Source: Bombyx mori (Eukaryota > Arthropoda > Insecta > Lepidoptera > Bombycidae). From it: 64,000 nucleotides of DNA. A program made the position numbers and the translations under genes. Below, piece by piece: positions 26,701-38,022 of this stretch (position 1 is its first letter; every line of letters begins with the position of its first letter). The stretch is from NCBI RefSeq assembly GCF_030269925.1, contig NC_085119.1:9151001-9215000 (forward strand), in the 5' to 3' direction. The notes beneath the pieces are model-generated. The model did no database searches, was not told where the DNA came from, and was given only the letters and a program-made list of their open reading frames with translations.

Positions 26701-29700
26701 CGGGATTCCTAAATACCAACTACTTCCATTTGGCTCAATACAGAAAAGTCGTTCAGATTGTCGGTAATTCCGTTCGCATGTTGTTCGTCCGTATGTTCCA
26801 TGGGGAGTAAGTACTCTGATGATTTCGACATCTCAAACAGTTCACAATAAACACGAAATTCATTTATTGCCCTACTTTGCAATTCATTTATTTCATACGA
26901 AAAATTAGCGTAAACAATGAAATATGTAAGTATTTCAAATGCAAATTGAAGAGCGGACGACTCATGAATGGAAATGTTTCAATTATTTACAGATATTTCA
27001 TGTACTTAGGTAAGTCAAATTCGAGAATTATGTTAAATAAGAAAGCGTTTCCAGTGAAGATAAATAGCTACATTTTACTAGTTTACTAACATAATCACAA
27101 TTAGATTACAAAAGACACGATAAAATTTAACACGTTTTTTTTCTCTTCCGATTGGTTAAGTTAGTTTTATGTTGCCAATCGTTTTTTATATAACTATAAC
27201 AATCGTTTTTTTAAGACGCAAATAAAATTTACCATTGATTTTGCTAATATGTATAAAGAAAAATTATATCTACATTTAAAAAAGACAGTATTACAAAAAC
27301 TTATACAAGTTTTTTTTTTAAAACGTCAAATTAAAAAATCGATATAAATGAAAAAAAGTAATCGTGTACAGGCTTGATGTTCTTTGTGGTGTCAAAGCAT
27401 GCTCTAACGCTATTAAAATGCAGTTAGCGCTTTTTAATGTTAGTTTTTCAATTACAATCGACCTTAATGCAAAGCGGCAAAGTAATGTAAACTATAAAAC
27501 GACCGTCCCTGATACGAGTGATACGACATTTAAGTACTGTGTTTTGATTTTAATTTGATTTACATAGTTATGATAACAAGTAAGAAGGGTCAATACACGC
27601 TACTTTTAACACTTAGTCTAAAATTACTCAAGTCTTGTTTATGGACAATTTGTTTCTTCGGATTGTACTGTTTACGCATTTTAATATTAACTACACTAAC
27701 CAACAAATTTTTATCGTATGATGAATTGATGACATAATATACCTATCAATGAACGAATTCATTATATACATATATGTACATTTATGCATTTTTTCTATTT
27801 AAAACAAGAAACATCATTATGTTCTTCTAGAATTGTAAAAATGTGTAACTAACTTTGTCCGGTGGAAATTCCTGAAATAAATCTATACTAATGGATATAA
27901 ATGCCGATGTCTGTCACTGAATCACAACAAAAACGGCATAACAGATTGCAATATCATTTCACACTTAGGTAGTCTATTTATCGTGGTATATGATATGACC
28001 TGGGCTATTCCCGGTATATGTACATATATCTCATATTAAATACAGCAATGTGTTCGCTGATTCGTGATTAATCATACCGAGGAATGTACAAATGGACTAT
28101 AATTTCTTATAGACCAGAGATTGACATAAGCTATTCTTTATCCCGGAAAATGCAACGTGTTTAATTTTTTCTGAATGACAAATATTAAACGCAAGTGAAA
28201 CAGCGGCGCATGTCTAGTTGGAATAGATATTATCTCTCACCGAAAATAGATTTGAGTAAGATAAATAATATTATTTGCAATATGTATGGGTTATATTTTG
28301 CTCCACACTCTTTGAAAGTCCATACTGACTACGAAACCCTTCAGTGATCTCTGACATGCACTTGCTCGGCTTTTATTGAATTTTAACTACATCTACTGAT
28401 ATGGGGCACTAAATTTATTTATTTATTTAATTTTTGTTTGGATTTTATTATTATTTGAATTATTTAACACATGTGATTACTTTTTTAGTATTCATTTAAT
28501 TATTAATTGCATATACAAATAATAATTTAACTGGAAATTTTTAAATATAATCGTTTAAATTACGTAAAATGAAGAAAAAAAAATTCAAATAATTTGTCTT
28601 CATCATTTCACCTTTGATAATTATTAAAGTCACTAGTAACAGATTCGCAAAGGCATATAATTTTTGAATATTAACATAAGCGGTTCAAGGCAAATACAAA
28701 ACTAATCGCCATTACATAAATAGAACAGCCATTGTGTGAAGTGAATAACTTCAATAGTAGGAGGGCAATGAACTCTTCATAAAGCGATTTAAAAGGGGAA
28801 GCCGGCAGTTGTTGCTTTAGGGGTTAAATAATAAATGATCCTTGCCTGGTAATGAGTGAACAGAACATTCGTTGATACGTCGTACTTCTTGGACACTTGT
28901 ATTTCGACTAGCGAGGGGCAACAAGAAGTTAACTACGGCCCAGTTTAATTTTATACTATGTAAAGCATTATTTGACGTTTTTTTTTTCCGGACGTGCCCC
29001 AACCTCCTACGAGGTCCCCGCGGGGCGCCTGGGGGGCGCGCGAGGTATGTGGGATCTGCAAGGTGTTGGGAGCAGACCGCAGGCCCAATGAATTTTAGGG
29101 GCCTACCGCACTAAACGACTCCCCTGCACTCTTACACCCGACGTCCGATCTCCGTCCGGGGTCAGAGTAGAGGAGTTCCCGCGGTCAACACTTCAACCAG
29201 ACACGCGGCGCCACCCCGAGAACGCCCGACCAACGGGTCGTCGAGGCGATGGTCAACGACCAACGACGCCGGTCTCCGCGATTCGGCGGGCCTACCAGGC
29301 CGCTAGTTTGACAATATAACCCAACCCCTATAACATTATATCTTCTAATATATAAAATTCTCGTGTCACAGTTTTCGTTGCCATACTCCTCCGAAACGGC
29401 TTGACCGATTTTGATGAAATTTTTTGTGCTTATCCGGTATCTATGAGAATCGGCCAACATCTATTTTTCATCCCCCTAAATGTTAGGGGTAGTCCACCCC
29501 TAAATTTTTTTTTTTAATTTTTAGACAAAAATTTTAATTTCTATTTTTTTATGATACAACATACAAAAATACATACAATCCTCAATTTTCACCCTTCTAC
29601 GATCAACCCTTATTTTTTAATAGCCATTTTAGTAATTTAATCATTTTTCCTCTCCGGTCGAAAACTGATCAATCGTCATTTAATTAGTTATCCCCGCCAG

Positions 29701-32700
29701 ATGTCTACAGTTGTCAGTTCTGACCCAGTAAACAGCACGGAGTAGGGATGTTACCTCTACAGTTTTCGGCTATTATTAGTGTTTATGCTTCAAGCGTAGT
29801 AGTTAAACATTTTTAGTTCATCGCCTTGCATGTCACATGGAAAATCTACGAAAAAATTTCCCTGAAGATTTCACTAACGATACAATCACAAATGTCGACG
29901 GATATCCAAGGTCGTCCTTCCATCCTTCCATCGTCGAAGGAATCCAGATAATGGCGGACAATCATTTATTATAAACATCAGCAACACAGACATTGATATT
30001 GACAATCGTTGGGTCGTGCCATATTCGCCCCTGCTGAGCAAAACATACAATGCTCATATTAATGTTGAGTTTTGCAGTTCTGTGAAGAGCATCAAATACA
30101 TTTGCAATTATGTCCATAAAGGCAGTGACATGGCGGTGTTTAGAGTGGAAAATATGAATGTACCATGGCACACAAACATTCGCTTGAGGCGTTGAACAGG
30201 ACATTGAAAGATATTAAAAACAACGACAAACTATTTGGTGGCACTCTGTTAGTCTTTTCAGGTGACTTCAGACAAACACTTCCCGTCATTCCACGTTCAA
30301 CATACGCTGATGAAATCAACGCCTGCTTAAAATCATCGACATTGTGGCGTAATGTTGAAATAGTACAGCTGAAAGTAAATATGCGCGTTCAAATGCTTCA
30401 AGATCCATCCGCTGAAACATTCTCTAAACAACTCTTAGATATCGGTGATGGAAAAGTCACTATAGCTGAAACTGGATACATAAAATTAGCGAATGATTTC
30501 TGCACTATCATTGATTCGCAAGATGCTCTCATTGAACAAATATTTCCCGATGTACACACGAATTACATAAATCTCGAGAGGCTTGCAGAAAGAGCAATGT
30601 TAGCTGCAAAAAATGTGGACGTTGACATTTTAAATCTGAAGATACAACAGTTATTGCCAGGGAACTTGGTATCATATAGATCTATTGATACAGTTTGCGA
30701 TGGCATTGAAGCTGTAAATTTTCCAACAGAGTTTTTGAACTCACTGGATTTGCCAGGCATGCCACCACATAACTTACAATTGAAGGTTGGATCTCCAATT
30801 ATTTTGCTTCGTAATTTGAACCCGCCACGGCTATGCAACGGTACGCGATTAGTCATTAAAAAAATAATGAAAAAAGTTATCGAAGGCACCATTTTAAATG
30901 GCAAGTTTCGAGGTGAAAATATATTGATACCAAGAATACCTATTATACCCACATATGTGCCAATTCAATTTAAGCGGGCTAACAAAAAATATTGTTCACG
31001 CTGCAGCATTAAGAGATTAATATTATGTAATGAATTCATTATGTATATATAATTATTACTTTTAATAAATTAAAACAATTAATGTTTGGTGTTTTGTTAT
31101 TTTTAAACAAAATTCCCTCATCGTTCCCAGCGCTCCAGGCCTTTTTCACTCATATTCCACATCCTTATACACTTCCAATAAGTTAGTATTTTAGAAATTC
31201 TCTAGAAATCTTATATATGGCAAGACACCGTTTGCCGGGTCAGCTAGTAATATTATAATATTAACCTTTATATTTCAAATCATATGTAACATAAAATGAA
31301 GCTTTTGTCAATATTAAATTAATAAAAAAGATTAACATATTTTTTAAAGAGTAGATTGGTGAATGAGCTTCACAGCTCACCTGGTATAAAAACGTTACCG
31401 AGGACTGCATACACAGCAACGCCGCGAATTCCTAATTCCTACCTTAAGAAATGAGGTCAAAGACTCGTATTTTGTAATAGCTGACCTACCCTTCAAACCG
31501 GAATGCATGGTTACTCATGATAGAAATATCATTAAGTTTGATTATAAGCTCAATACGCCCTCTACCACTAATAAATACTGGTCAGCAATCGCAGCACCCA
31601 GGTGCAAAGCCCAGGTACTAACTATACTAAGAGAATGCTACGGTCCATTATTTGATGCATCTCGCCTTTTACACACACGAGAAGATGGGGTAGTGCAATT
31701 TAGACCAATTTTTAAGTATCTTAAAATTACTGAAGAAAGAAGCACAAATACCGGGTATTTATTATACATAATTTTTTTTATTTTTATTTTATTGCTTAGA
31801 TGTGTGGACGAGCTCACAGCCCACCTGGTGTTAAGTGGTTACTGGAGCCCATAGACATCTACAACATAAATGCGCCACCCACCTTGAGATATAAGTTCTA
31901 AGGTCTCAAATATAGTTACAGCGGCTGCCCCACCCTTCAAACCGAAACGCACTACTGCTTCACGGCAGAAATAGGCAGGGTGGTGGTACCTACCCGCGCG
32001 GACTCACAAGAGGTCCTACCACCAGTAAAGATAAATGGATGTTTGTGGTTTTGTTTGCTTGTTTGATTGTTTCAAGCACCCACCTCTTATCCGATTAAGT
32101 TGAAACTTCAATTTATCCACATGTTGGGAGCTTTCAGGAACATTTCTGGAATAACAACATCAACACGTGACAAGTAGTGCGCAATTACTATCAAAGAAAT
32201 GTCTGATTTTATAGAGATAATTTTATATTAAATACTGAGCCCACTGAGTTTCTCGCCGGATCTTCTCAGTGGGTCGAGTTTCCGATCCGGTGGTAGATTC
32301 TGCGAAGCACGGCTCTTGCTAGGGTTCGTGTTAGCAACGTCACCAGGTTTGAGCCCCGTGAGCTCACCTACTAAAGTTAGGGTTACGCTGACATAGCCGC
32401 TAGGGCTATCAGCTTAGGTAGGAAAAAAGAAAAAAAATAATTAAATACTGTTATTCAACGTGTATTTCGAAATATTTTACAGCGAAAGGTGGTTGGAAAT
32501 AGTAGTCGCAGTAATTAAAATGATTTTACTTCATCTTGTCACAAAAAACCATTTATAAAAGTTTATTACCTATTTAGCTTTAGTATTAAATTTTTTGTCA
32601 ATTATTATTTCGATACACGACAATTACAATAGCTTTTTGAATGTTATGCATCTCAAATATGTGTTTGTATATTGTAAGGTTTCAGAGTTGTTAAAGTCTA

Positions 32701-35700
32701 AATACGGAAAAACCTCCTGGATTCTGAAAAAATATGGGTAAATATTGTACAAGTGCTCACACCTACTTGACTCATGATGAGACAAATCTTGCGTCAAAAT
32801 GTGACAAAAAACAAACGTGTAATGAGCATTAGTCACTTCAAACAATTCAACTGCTGCTCGACCTACAAATATTGATAAAAACTGATTAATACCTTAAAAT
32901 TTGTGTCTTATCCTCACAAGCCCACGAGTTAACTTTAAATTAGCTGTGTATTTCGTTTCCCTGGCTCACCAAATTTCTTAGGGTGCCTTTCTGATCTGAT
33001 CTGATCTGAACAATCATGACCGCGTAACAGTATACAATGTACAAACTAAATATCGCAACTAGATAAGTTTTTTGTTTTTTTTCCGCGGAGCAAACAGCCT
33101 TACACCAAGACTGCAGTAATTTTCAGAACCCTTAGATACAATGTATTGATACATATACTTCTAGTCATAGCCTGGCATCTATAATATTGAGCCATGAGCG
33201 TTTCTACATATATAGTTTCTATCTTGTCTTTGAAAATACCCAGTGGAAATAATTATATATTCCTAGTTTTTTTTTGTGCATATATTCATGCAAACTATTT
33301 AAAAGTTTTGTGTGAATGGTGCGCATCAATCACTATTTGAATAAAATAAACTGATGATTTTTCTTTCGAAAACTTCGTATGCATTTGGAAGGCTATATGT
33401 ACACATATTTTATCTAAGGAATGAATGGTATTATTGGTAACTTTTTACTGCTAATAGCTAGCTGTTTATTTTTAAAAGCATTAATCAATTCACTTTTATG
33501 GCGCGTTTTTTAATTTAAACCTATTTTTTACTTTGAAAAACATCCTTTTGTATATTTTTTACCGACTTTAACGAAAAATACAAAATTATGATTTGTGTTT
33601 GATGTACATTTATCAGTACTTCTTGAATTACTAAAGTTTAATCATATGCTTGACACCAAAACGCGCAGAATTTTTGGAGGCTCACATAAAGACCTAATAA
33701 TTACACAAATATTGTAGGTACATATTCTTTTTGTTACACGACGTTTCGCTTTCATCGTAGAAGTCGTCCATTAATTTATTTAACTTAGACAGGTAATTTT
33801 TAGGAAAAAAAGCCTACCGAAGAATTTAATCTCGTTTTAAGAATAAATCGAGTGTCATAAGCCATGGAGGTGCTTCAATTTCTTCGTTCTACGAATTATT
33901 TTACAAATAAATATCTCTCTTCATTAAGTTTACTACGCACTTGCAGATTCATTGTTTATCTTGAAAGAATTGTGTAATATTATTGACACAGCAGACAGAC
34001 AACGTATTAATACTGCAGGGAATTTCCATATAATATCGTGACGTTTGTGGCCTGTTTAAACGATAGCGAATATCTTCAAGAAGCAGCCTTAAATAATATA
34101 AAAATATAGTTGCAGTACTTTAAAAAGCAAGCTATAATATTAGACCAAACTAAAAATTAAAATAATCCGTTTTTATATTGAAATTTTCACTTTGAGTAGG
34201 CGGCACGACATGAAAACCCTCTTGTCGTGGTCGCTGGTAATTACATACCCGATCCAGTGGACTGAATGGCAAACAGTCGACTTCGCCCTAAACATGTCAT
34301 TACGGATCCTCCCGAGCCATTAACGGTACTTTTTAGGTACCTCAAGCACCGTGCTCGCCGAACCCGTCGCTTGCGACGAAGGGCTTGACGAGCGAACTAA
34401 CCCATAGACACAGCCCACTGAGTTTCTCGCCGGATCTTCTCAGTGGGTCGCGTTTCCGATCTGGTGGTAGATTCTGCGAAGCACTGCTCTTGCTAAGGTC
34501 AGTGTTAGCAACTCTCCGGTTTGAGCCCCGTGAGCTCACCTACAAACGTTAGGGTGAAGCTGAAATAGCCTCTCAAGGACATCAGCATAAGTAGGAAAAA
34601 AAAGCGGTTTTTTTCTGTTATGCTTATTCAAGTTTACTACACATCGTTTTTTCTCGAAACCGTTACATTTCTAAATCGTATTACAGAATCTATAAAAACA
34701 TTTAGTTTTCCGGTAGCTTCAAGGAGGATTTAAAGAAAACTTTTAGGTTTTTTAATTTGAAAATGTTAAGTGTGTTTTATATATGCTTAAGTTTGTATTT
34801 TATAGATGATGAATGACGAATGACGAATCACTCTTCTATACTCGTGAAATGTGCCTTTAAGAGGGCTTTACGTTATACTGAATATTTCGAATATCCAACT
34901 TCACAATTGCAATTAGCGTTGTAATTGGGATTTCTATGGGCATTTACTGAACCATAGTCTTATACTTGGTTACTATGAAACACACGGTCAAAAATAAACG
35001 TCTGCCCGTAGCTGGGTATCGCAAAAATTTGGTATAAAGTCCTGCTATCGGAGCTTTATTCTACGCAATACCTACTATATTACATATTATTAGAGGTTAA
35101 AGTATGAAACTGCCGATTTTTTTTTTTTTTTTTAACATATTTATTTAATCTAAATATCTACCATTATTATCTATACATTGCTACAATCTAATAGGAAGGT
35201 AATTTATGCATTTGCGATAGAACTCTGATAATCTAGATTCTACAAACTGTGTGAAAGCATTTTGTACTGCCTTCTGGGAAGAAAACTTTTTAGCACGTAG
35301 AAAATTGACCAGAACACGAAAAAAATGGTAGTCTGTTGGACCAAGGTCTGGCGGATACGGAGGGTGACGAATGGTTTCTAATTGCAGTTCCTGTAGAGTT
35401 AATACGGTTTCACGTGCTGTGTGAGGTCTTGCGTTATCATGGAGCAATAATGGTGAGGATCGATTTTACGAATAAGAGTATTACAAACGTTACAGTACTT
35501 ACAAAATTATTTTAGACAAAAATAAAGCTCGTTTTTTAAAGATCACATGGATTAAATGCTATTTTTTATATTTAAAGGGGAGCAATAATAATAGCCAAAG
35601 CTTCATAGCCAGAGTTTGACACGTTTGAAAAAAAAATGTACGAAAAAGCGCAACACGAACTTGTTGAAAGAAATCTAACGAATCGTGTACTCATTTGCTA

Positions 35701-38022
35701 TTTCTCTAGCACTCTACGGGTACGTAATTAGGAGTACAAGAACTTTAAGAATTAACTCGCAATGAGGTGGTGCTTGGGTACGATTCGAAAGGTATTGCTG
35801 ATTATGAGCTTTTACCGTCGGGTAAAGCCAATTGATTAGGATCTCTAGTGTAAAGGGCCGACGCGAGCAAGAAACAGAGTAAAAATGGCCAGAACTGATC
35901 AAGAGAAAGTGTGGGTATTTTCATCACGATAACTCCAGAGCACACGTATGTATATTAAGCCGCTCAGCAAATATTGAGAGAGCTCGATTGGCAAGAATTG
36001 TTTTTTTTATTATTATTTTTCGACCTTCGACTGTTTCGATCTATTCAGAATTCTTCAGATTATGTTAAGTTAACACAGTTAAAATCAAGAGAAGACTGAG
36101 AAGTTAATAAGTAGTGACTTTAGGTTATTCTTCGGTTTATAATATTGCGATTTGAAAAGGAAAATGTGTTTTCGACCCTCCCTATGGTAGATTAGGGGAA
36201 ACATATAATATATACACAATACGACCCTTTGATCTATGAGTGATCGTTACTTTATGCCGAGCTAGCCTGCTTTTAGTTCGGGTAAGTCCGAAACCACCTC
36301 GACCCAACCGCTGAAGAAGGACCCTTGAGGCAAGTCGATGAGTTAGCTATAATTTAATCTACATAAGACAATTTATAACACAATTGCTCTCTTTCTCTTC
36401 TATAACTTGTTAAATATTCTAAAGCCAAAAAGATTATCCATTTGGTTTGGCCGACGAGGAAGTGTGTTCTTTAGGACGAAGATTTGTGTTGTCTTTTTCT
36501 ATAACGCTCGTAAATTAAGTCAGTTTGGAGACATGTATGGTATGACACAGATTTAATTTACCATAAACCATGGTGAGCGGCGGGTGTACTTTAGTTTTAC
36601 TGGTATAACTCTAAAGTTATATTGAAGTTATACTTCTTTAGGCGCATTATGAAAAATTGATGAGAGTGAAATTTTACGATGCGCGCGCACCGTGACACAA
36701 AATTAACAGAATGAAGTTGCCCACTAAATCGCTTATTACAATACGACCGACGTAACTTGGCGAGTCTGAATATAGCCGCAGGTGAACTTTCCGAACCGTA
36801 CCGAGAATTACCGAATTTATACGATGTCAAGAAAAGGGATGTCCAATATGCGTGTTTGAGGATGTTGTTTAATCGATTTTTTTTCAAATTGATTATAATT
36901 AAAATAAATAAAAAAGAAATAAATTTAATAAAAATAAAGTATAACTTCTTACGCGCGTACATCAGTAGGTACACGCACCCTTTTTTTTTCTCTGTCGTCC
37001 TCCAACAAATAAAGTCTGTCAGTATTGGTGTTGGTACACTGATATGCAGTTGAAAGAGCCGTAAATGTTAAGCTTGGTAAGAACTATGAAACATTTCAAA
37101 GTCACCCATTCACCACGTAATATGGAGGGCAAACTTCGACGATTATTGGAGTGGTGGTTGCGTAATTTATGAATAATATTAATGTGTCCTCCCTTATCCC
37201 CTATCCATAATAACTCAAATGAACTCTTGTAATTATTTCGAGATTTCCGTGCAATAAAATAAATACGACGGAAAAAATAGGACGATACAATTTTTAAAAA
37301 ATGCGTGTCTTATTGGTGGTAGATCATATTGTCGTCACGCCACAGGTTAATAATTACCATGTTACCTATATCTACCACGAAGCAATCATGCATTTTAGCT
37401 ATAGGGTGGGGCAACTGTTAAATAATACAATTTAGACTTTAACCATAATATGTCTCATGGTCAATGGCGGCATTCACGTCGTGTGAAGTCTATGGGCTCT
37501 ATTAACCACTTCACACCAGGTGGGCCATGAGCTCATTTACCAACCTAGGGCATTTGCAAAAATAAAAATATGACACAAAATACGACAAGCATGAATAGCA
37601 TATTTTTTTTAAATCCATCGATTATTTCTATTAAAATTATACAACAATTACATAATTATTTTGAAAATCTACTAGGCAATTACTGTGTAAACTTATTTAG
37701 GTAATTACTATACTACTTATTCTCAACCGCACTTCTAGTAGCTACAAAAAAACTGAAAATCCAACTTTTGTCTTTTGTTTTAGAGTTTAGAGAGCAGTTT
37801 ATATTCGAAATCGGACAAACTGTGTTATCCGCAGTGTAATCTTTTACATAGCGTGAATGTGAACTTTTTATAAGATCTCTTTTTGAATGCTATAAAACAT
37901 TAAGCCAGTTAAATATTCATTTAAAACCAGAATAACTTATTGTTTTTTTACCTGTATAAAACTTTTAAAAAAGTCCCAAAACCTCGGCAAGTTGCTACTT
38001 CACCGGTGTAAGTCACAGTCAT
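11745..38022 (-). CDS. Best: Bestrophin calcium-activated chloride channel
   Basis: Eleven exons on the minus strand: 38022-37952, 23843-23733, 23089-22918, 21979-21777, 21344-21176, 21096-20851, 20294-20061, 18743-18506, 16666-16522, 13098-13010 and 11968-11745. They sum to 1902 nt (633 residues plus stop) with matching phases. Bestrophins are pentameric anion channels gated by calcium. The N-terminus ([16 protein letters not shown]), the hydrophobic neck (IPLSFVLGF, equivalents of human I76, F80, F84 at about 77, 81, 85), the [13 protein letters not shown] motif and the calcium clasp GEDDDDF (about 307-313) are all present. Residues 403-633 form a Ser/Arg/Asp-rich tail, presumably regulatory and cytosolic. 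If the GTGAGT donor at 20060 is not used, exon 7 stays open to 19902, a possible short isoform. Introns, especially the first (14.1 kb), are full of transposons. Confidence 0.93.
12015..12350 (+). repeat. J1 LINE 3'-end fragment
   Basis: 5'-truncated J1 copy starting within the last ORF2 codons ([17 protein letters not shown]) and running through the 3' UTR to AGGTAGGAAAA. It lies in the last bestrophin intron, opposite to the gene, with its 5' edge about 47 bp from the final exon's acceptor. Confidence 0.88.
13298..13560. repeat. MITE-like element with 30-bp inverted termini
   Basis: The 30 bases at 13298-13327 are the reverse complement of 13531-13560 with one mismatch (core GAAAAGGGCACA / TGTGCCCTTTTC). 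The AT-rich interior of about 200 bp is noncoding. The size and termini suit a miniature inverted-repeat transposon. It lies in the bestrophin intron between exons 9 and 10, about 200 bp upstream of exon 10. Confidence 0.7.
13861..14100 (+). mobile_element. tRNA-headed SINE, 5'-truncated
   Basis: Starts in the GGTAGGACCTCTTG block and ends at CTAAGCAATAAAAAAA. It lies in a bestrophin intron, antisense to the gene. The tRNA-like head is absent. Confidence 0.9.
14425..14748 (-). mobile_element. tRNA-headed SINE, antisense, head missing
   Basis: Complement of the SINE from the poly(A) end to the GTGAAGGAATAACATCGTG block. A short duplication (TTGAGACATAAG twice, near 14530) is peculiar to this copy. 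It lies in a bestrophin intron. Confidence 0.9.
15421..15536. repeat. Double AT-rich palindrome
   Basis: Two adjacent inverted repeats (15421-15483 and 15494-15536) share the same arm, starting GAATTACTTATAATTATATA, with its complement following each. The region could form two hairpins or cruciforms. It is inside a bestrophin intron. Confidence 0.85.
16146..16365 (+). mobile_element. LINE reverse-transcriptase C-terminal remnant
   Basis: The plus strand reads [20 protein letters not shown] then [15 protein letters not shown], and after a stop GRKHVAPTP. This resembles the end of lepidopteran RTE-like endonuclease/reverse-transcriptase ORFs (GRPKKxWxxCVKxD and a C-terminal CCADP-like end). 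It is short and decayed, inside a bestrophin intron. Confidence 0.65.
16686..16990. repeat. Diverged local duplication beside bestrophin exon 9
   Basis: The block at 16686-16795 (starting TTATGCTACGCTTATT and containing AATAATAATATAGACTAT) recurs at 16897-16986 with substitutions and indels. The first unit starts 20 bp upstream of the exon 9 acceptor boundary. Function is unknown; slippage or a small segmental duplication is likely. Confidence 0.75.
17799..18030. repeat. Interspersed repeat sharing its edge with 61808
   Basis: Starts with ACTAGCGACCCGCCCTCGCT..., nearly identical over about 33 bp to 61808-61841, then diverges. The type is common in moth genomes but I cannot classify it. It lies in a bestrophin intron. 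Confidence 0.5.
18760..19900. other. Bestrophin intron, no feature recognised
   Basis: AT-rich intron sequence between exons 7 and 8. No transposon, RNA gene or extra exon could be supported. The reading frame of exon 7 runs on to a stop at 19902 if its donor is skipped. Confidence 0.4.
20594..20777 (-). repeat. J1 LINE 3'-UTR fragment, decayed
   Basis: Matches the middle of the J1 tail on the minus strand (TCTTGCTAGGGCCAGTGTTA end, then the ACTGAGTTTCTCG region) with gaps. The terminal part is missing. It lies in the intron between bestrophin exons 6 and 7. Confidence 0.7.
23143..23465 (-). repeat. J1 LINE 3'-end fragment next to bestrophin exon 3
   Basis: T-run at the left, J1 tail, and at the right the ORF2 end read on the minus strand ([18 protein letters not shown], as [12 protein letters not shown]). 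It lies 54 bp upstream of the exon 3 acceptor in gene orientation. This insertion is part of the block duplicated at 39178-39530. Confidence 0.88.
24330..24545 (-). repeat. Old, strongly diverged SINE copy
   Basis: Keeps the order of SINE landmarks on the minus strand (GACGAGTTCACGGTCCATCT, CTTTAAGTGGTTA and others) with many substitutions. Inside bestrophin intron 1. Confidence 0.5.
24546..25797. other. Bestrophin intron 1, nothing recognised
   Basis: AT-rich intron sequence without a supportable exon or RNA gene. A weak SINE-like patch occurs near 25440-25500. Confidence 0.35.
25798..26470 (-). mobile_element. J2-group LINE, 3' end of reverse transcriptase ORF and tail
   Basis: From 26461 leftward the minus strand encodes about 165 residues of an RT C-terminal region ([60 protein letters not shown]). 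The left end carries the J2 tail (complement TTGGCATTGCTGAAGTCCAT to GGCAATAAAAAA). It is 5'-truncated, with one open segment left. It lies head-to-head with the next LINE fragment, in bestrophin intron 1. Confidence 0.85.
26480..26835 (+). mobile_element. LINE RT fragment, plus strand, decayed
   Basis: Across frames the plus strand reads [20 protein letters not shown] and [20 protein letters not shown], typical of the late RT region of moth Jockey/CR1-like LINEs. Stops and shifts break it, and no 3' tail is present. The same protein region appears in decayed form at about 49090-49450. Confidence 0.75.
26836..28978. other. Bestrophin intron 1, mostly featureless
   Basis: AT-rich sequence without coding support. 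Around 27885-28240 there are phrases common in moth interspersed repeats (CTATACTAATGG, GACATAAGCTATTCTTTATCCCGG), suggesting one very old repeat copy. Nothing else was identified. Confidence 0.35.
28979..29310 (-). mobile_element. R1-type LINE 3'-UTR fragment
   Basis: GC-rich insertion starting with a T run, related to 8876-9190: shared blocks include GGTATGTGGGA, CGTCCGATCTCCG and CGACCAACGACGCCGGTC. It contains only the 3' UTR. TTTGAC occurs at both edges and may be a short target-site duplication. It directly abuts the Helitron to the right. Confidence 0.7.
29341..31247 (+). mobile_element. Internally deleted Helitron with both termini
   Basis: The left end starts TC after an A (29340/29341) with TCTTCTAATATATAAAATTC, typical of insect Helitrons. 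The right end has a hairpin (GGCAA...TTGCC around 31219-31236) followed by GGTCAG and the terminal CTAG (31244-31247) before a T. The interior encodes remnants of the Rep-helicase protein (see 29837-31020). It lies in bestrophin intron 1, antisense to the gene. Helitrons move by rolling-circle replication; this copy lacks the full protein and cannot move by itself. Confidence 0.88.
29837..31020 (+). pseudogene. RepHel protein of a Helitron, deleted
   Basis: 29837-30160 keeps frameshifted Rep-domain fragments ([38 protein letters not shown]). A deletion then removes the rest of Rep and the front of the helicase. From 30165 an open frame encodes PIF1-like helicase ([40 protein letters not shown]). 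After QFKR another deletion removes the last helicase motifs. In a shifted frame the protein's end remains ([11 protein letters not shown], stop at 31018-31020). Rep catalytic tyrosines and helicase motifs V-VI are missing. Confidence 0.85.
31345..31515 (-). repeat. Old diverged SINE copy
   Basis: Follows the SINE complement at low identity (AATGAGCTTCACAGCTCACC ... CCTACCCTTCAAACCG). Located in bestrophin intron 1. Confidence 0.5.
31780..32028 (-). mobile_element. tRNA-headed SINE, 5'-truncated, antisense
   Basis: Well-preserved copy from the T-rich tail to GGTCCTACCACCAGTAA. The head is missing. In bestrophin intron 1, in the same orientation as the gene. Confidence 0.92.
32236..32440 (+). 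repeat. J1 LINE 3'-UTR fragment
   Basis: Starts at GAGCCCACTGAGTTTCTCGC and ends AGCTTAGGTAGGAAAAAAG. Contains only UTR. In bestrophin intron 1, opposite strand to the gene. Confidence 0.88.
32441..34186. other. Bestrophin intron 1, nothing recognised
   Basis: AT-rich, no coding or RNA signal. A short GATCT direct repeat (TGATCTGATCTGATCTGA near 32993) is the only notable structure. Confidence 0.35.
34187..34606 (+). repeat. J1 LINE 3'-end fragment with ORF2 C-terminus
   Basis: Begins in ORF2: one frame reads [19 protein letters not shown], stop, then [16 protein letters not shown], matching the antisense copy at 40190-41147. It then continues through the UTR to GTAGGAAAAAAA. In bestrophin intron 1. 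Confidence 0.9.
35145..35462 (-). pseudogene. Mariner (DD34D) transposase C-terminal remnant
   Basis: Minus strand reads [35 protein letters not shown] and [20 protein letters not shown], then after a stop [11 protein letters not shown] and a final stop. The spacing from HDN to TDY is 34 residues, as in classical mariners. The N-terminal half is absent and one stop interrupts the end. A T-run lies just left of it. It is in bestrophin intron 1. Confidence 0.88.
35463..37310. other. Bestrophin intron 1, no assignable feature
   Basis: No exon was recognised. Around 36540-36860 the sequence is less AT-rich and open in both directions, and may be an unclassified repeat. The open frames there show no known domain. 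Confidence 0.3.
37311..37566 (+). repeat. Old diverged SINE copy
   Basis: Keeps TTGGTGGTAGATC, GGGTGGGGCAACTGTTA and CACCAGGTGGGCCATGAGCT in the right order, with many substitutions. About 390 bp downstream of bestrophin exon 1 in gene orientation. Confidence 0.65.
37952..38022 (-). CDS. Best: Bestrophin first coding exon
   Basis: Encodes [20 protein letters not shown] and VLY plus two bases of an Arg codon, ending at a CAG|GTAAAA donor. It joins in phase to the exon at 23843 (codon AG|A, then WRGSIYK), reproducing the invariant bestrophin N-terminus. It is given separately because it is 14.1 kb from exon 2 and easy to miss. Confidence 0.93.

Noticed and set aside
36597..37053. Open frames of about 100-125 codons in both directions
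   Set aside because: No known domain, no supporting splice signals and AT-biased composition; possibly part of an unclassified repeat.
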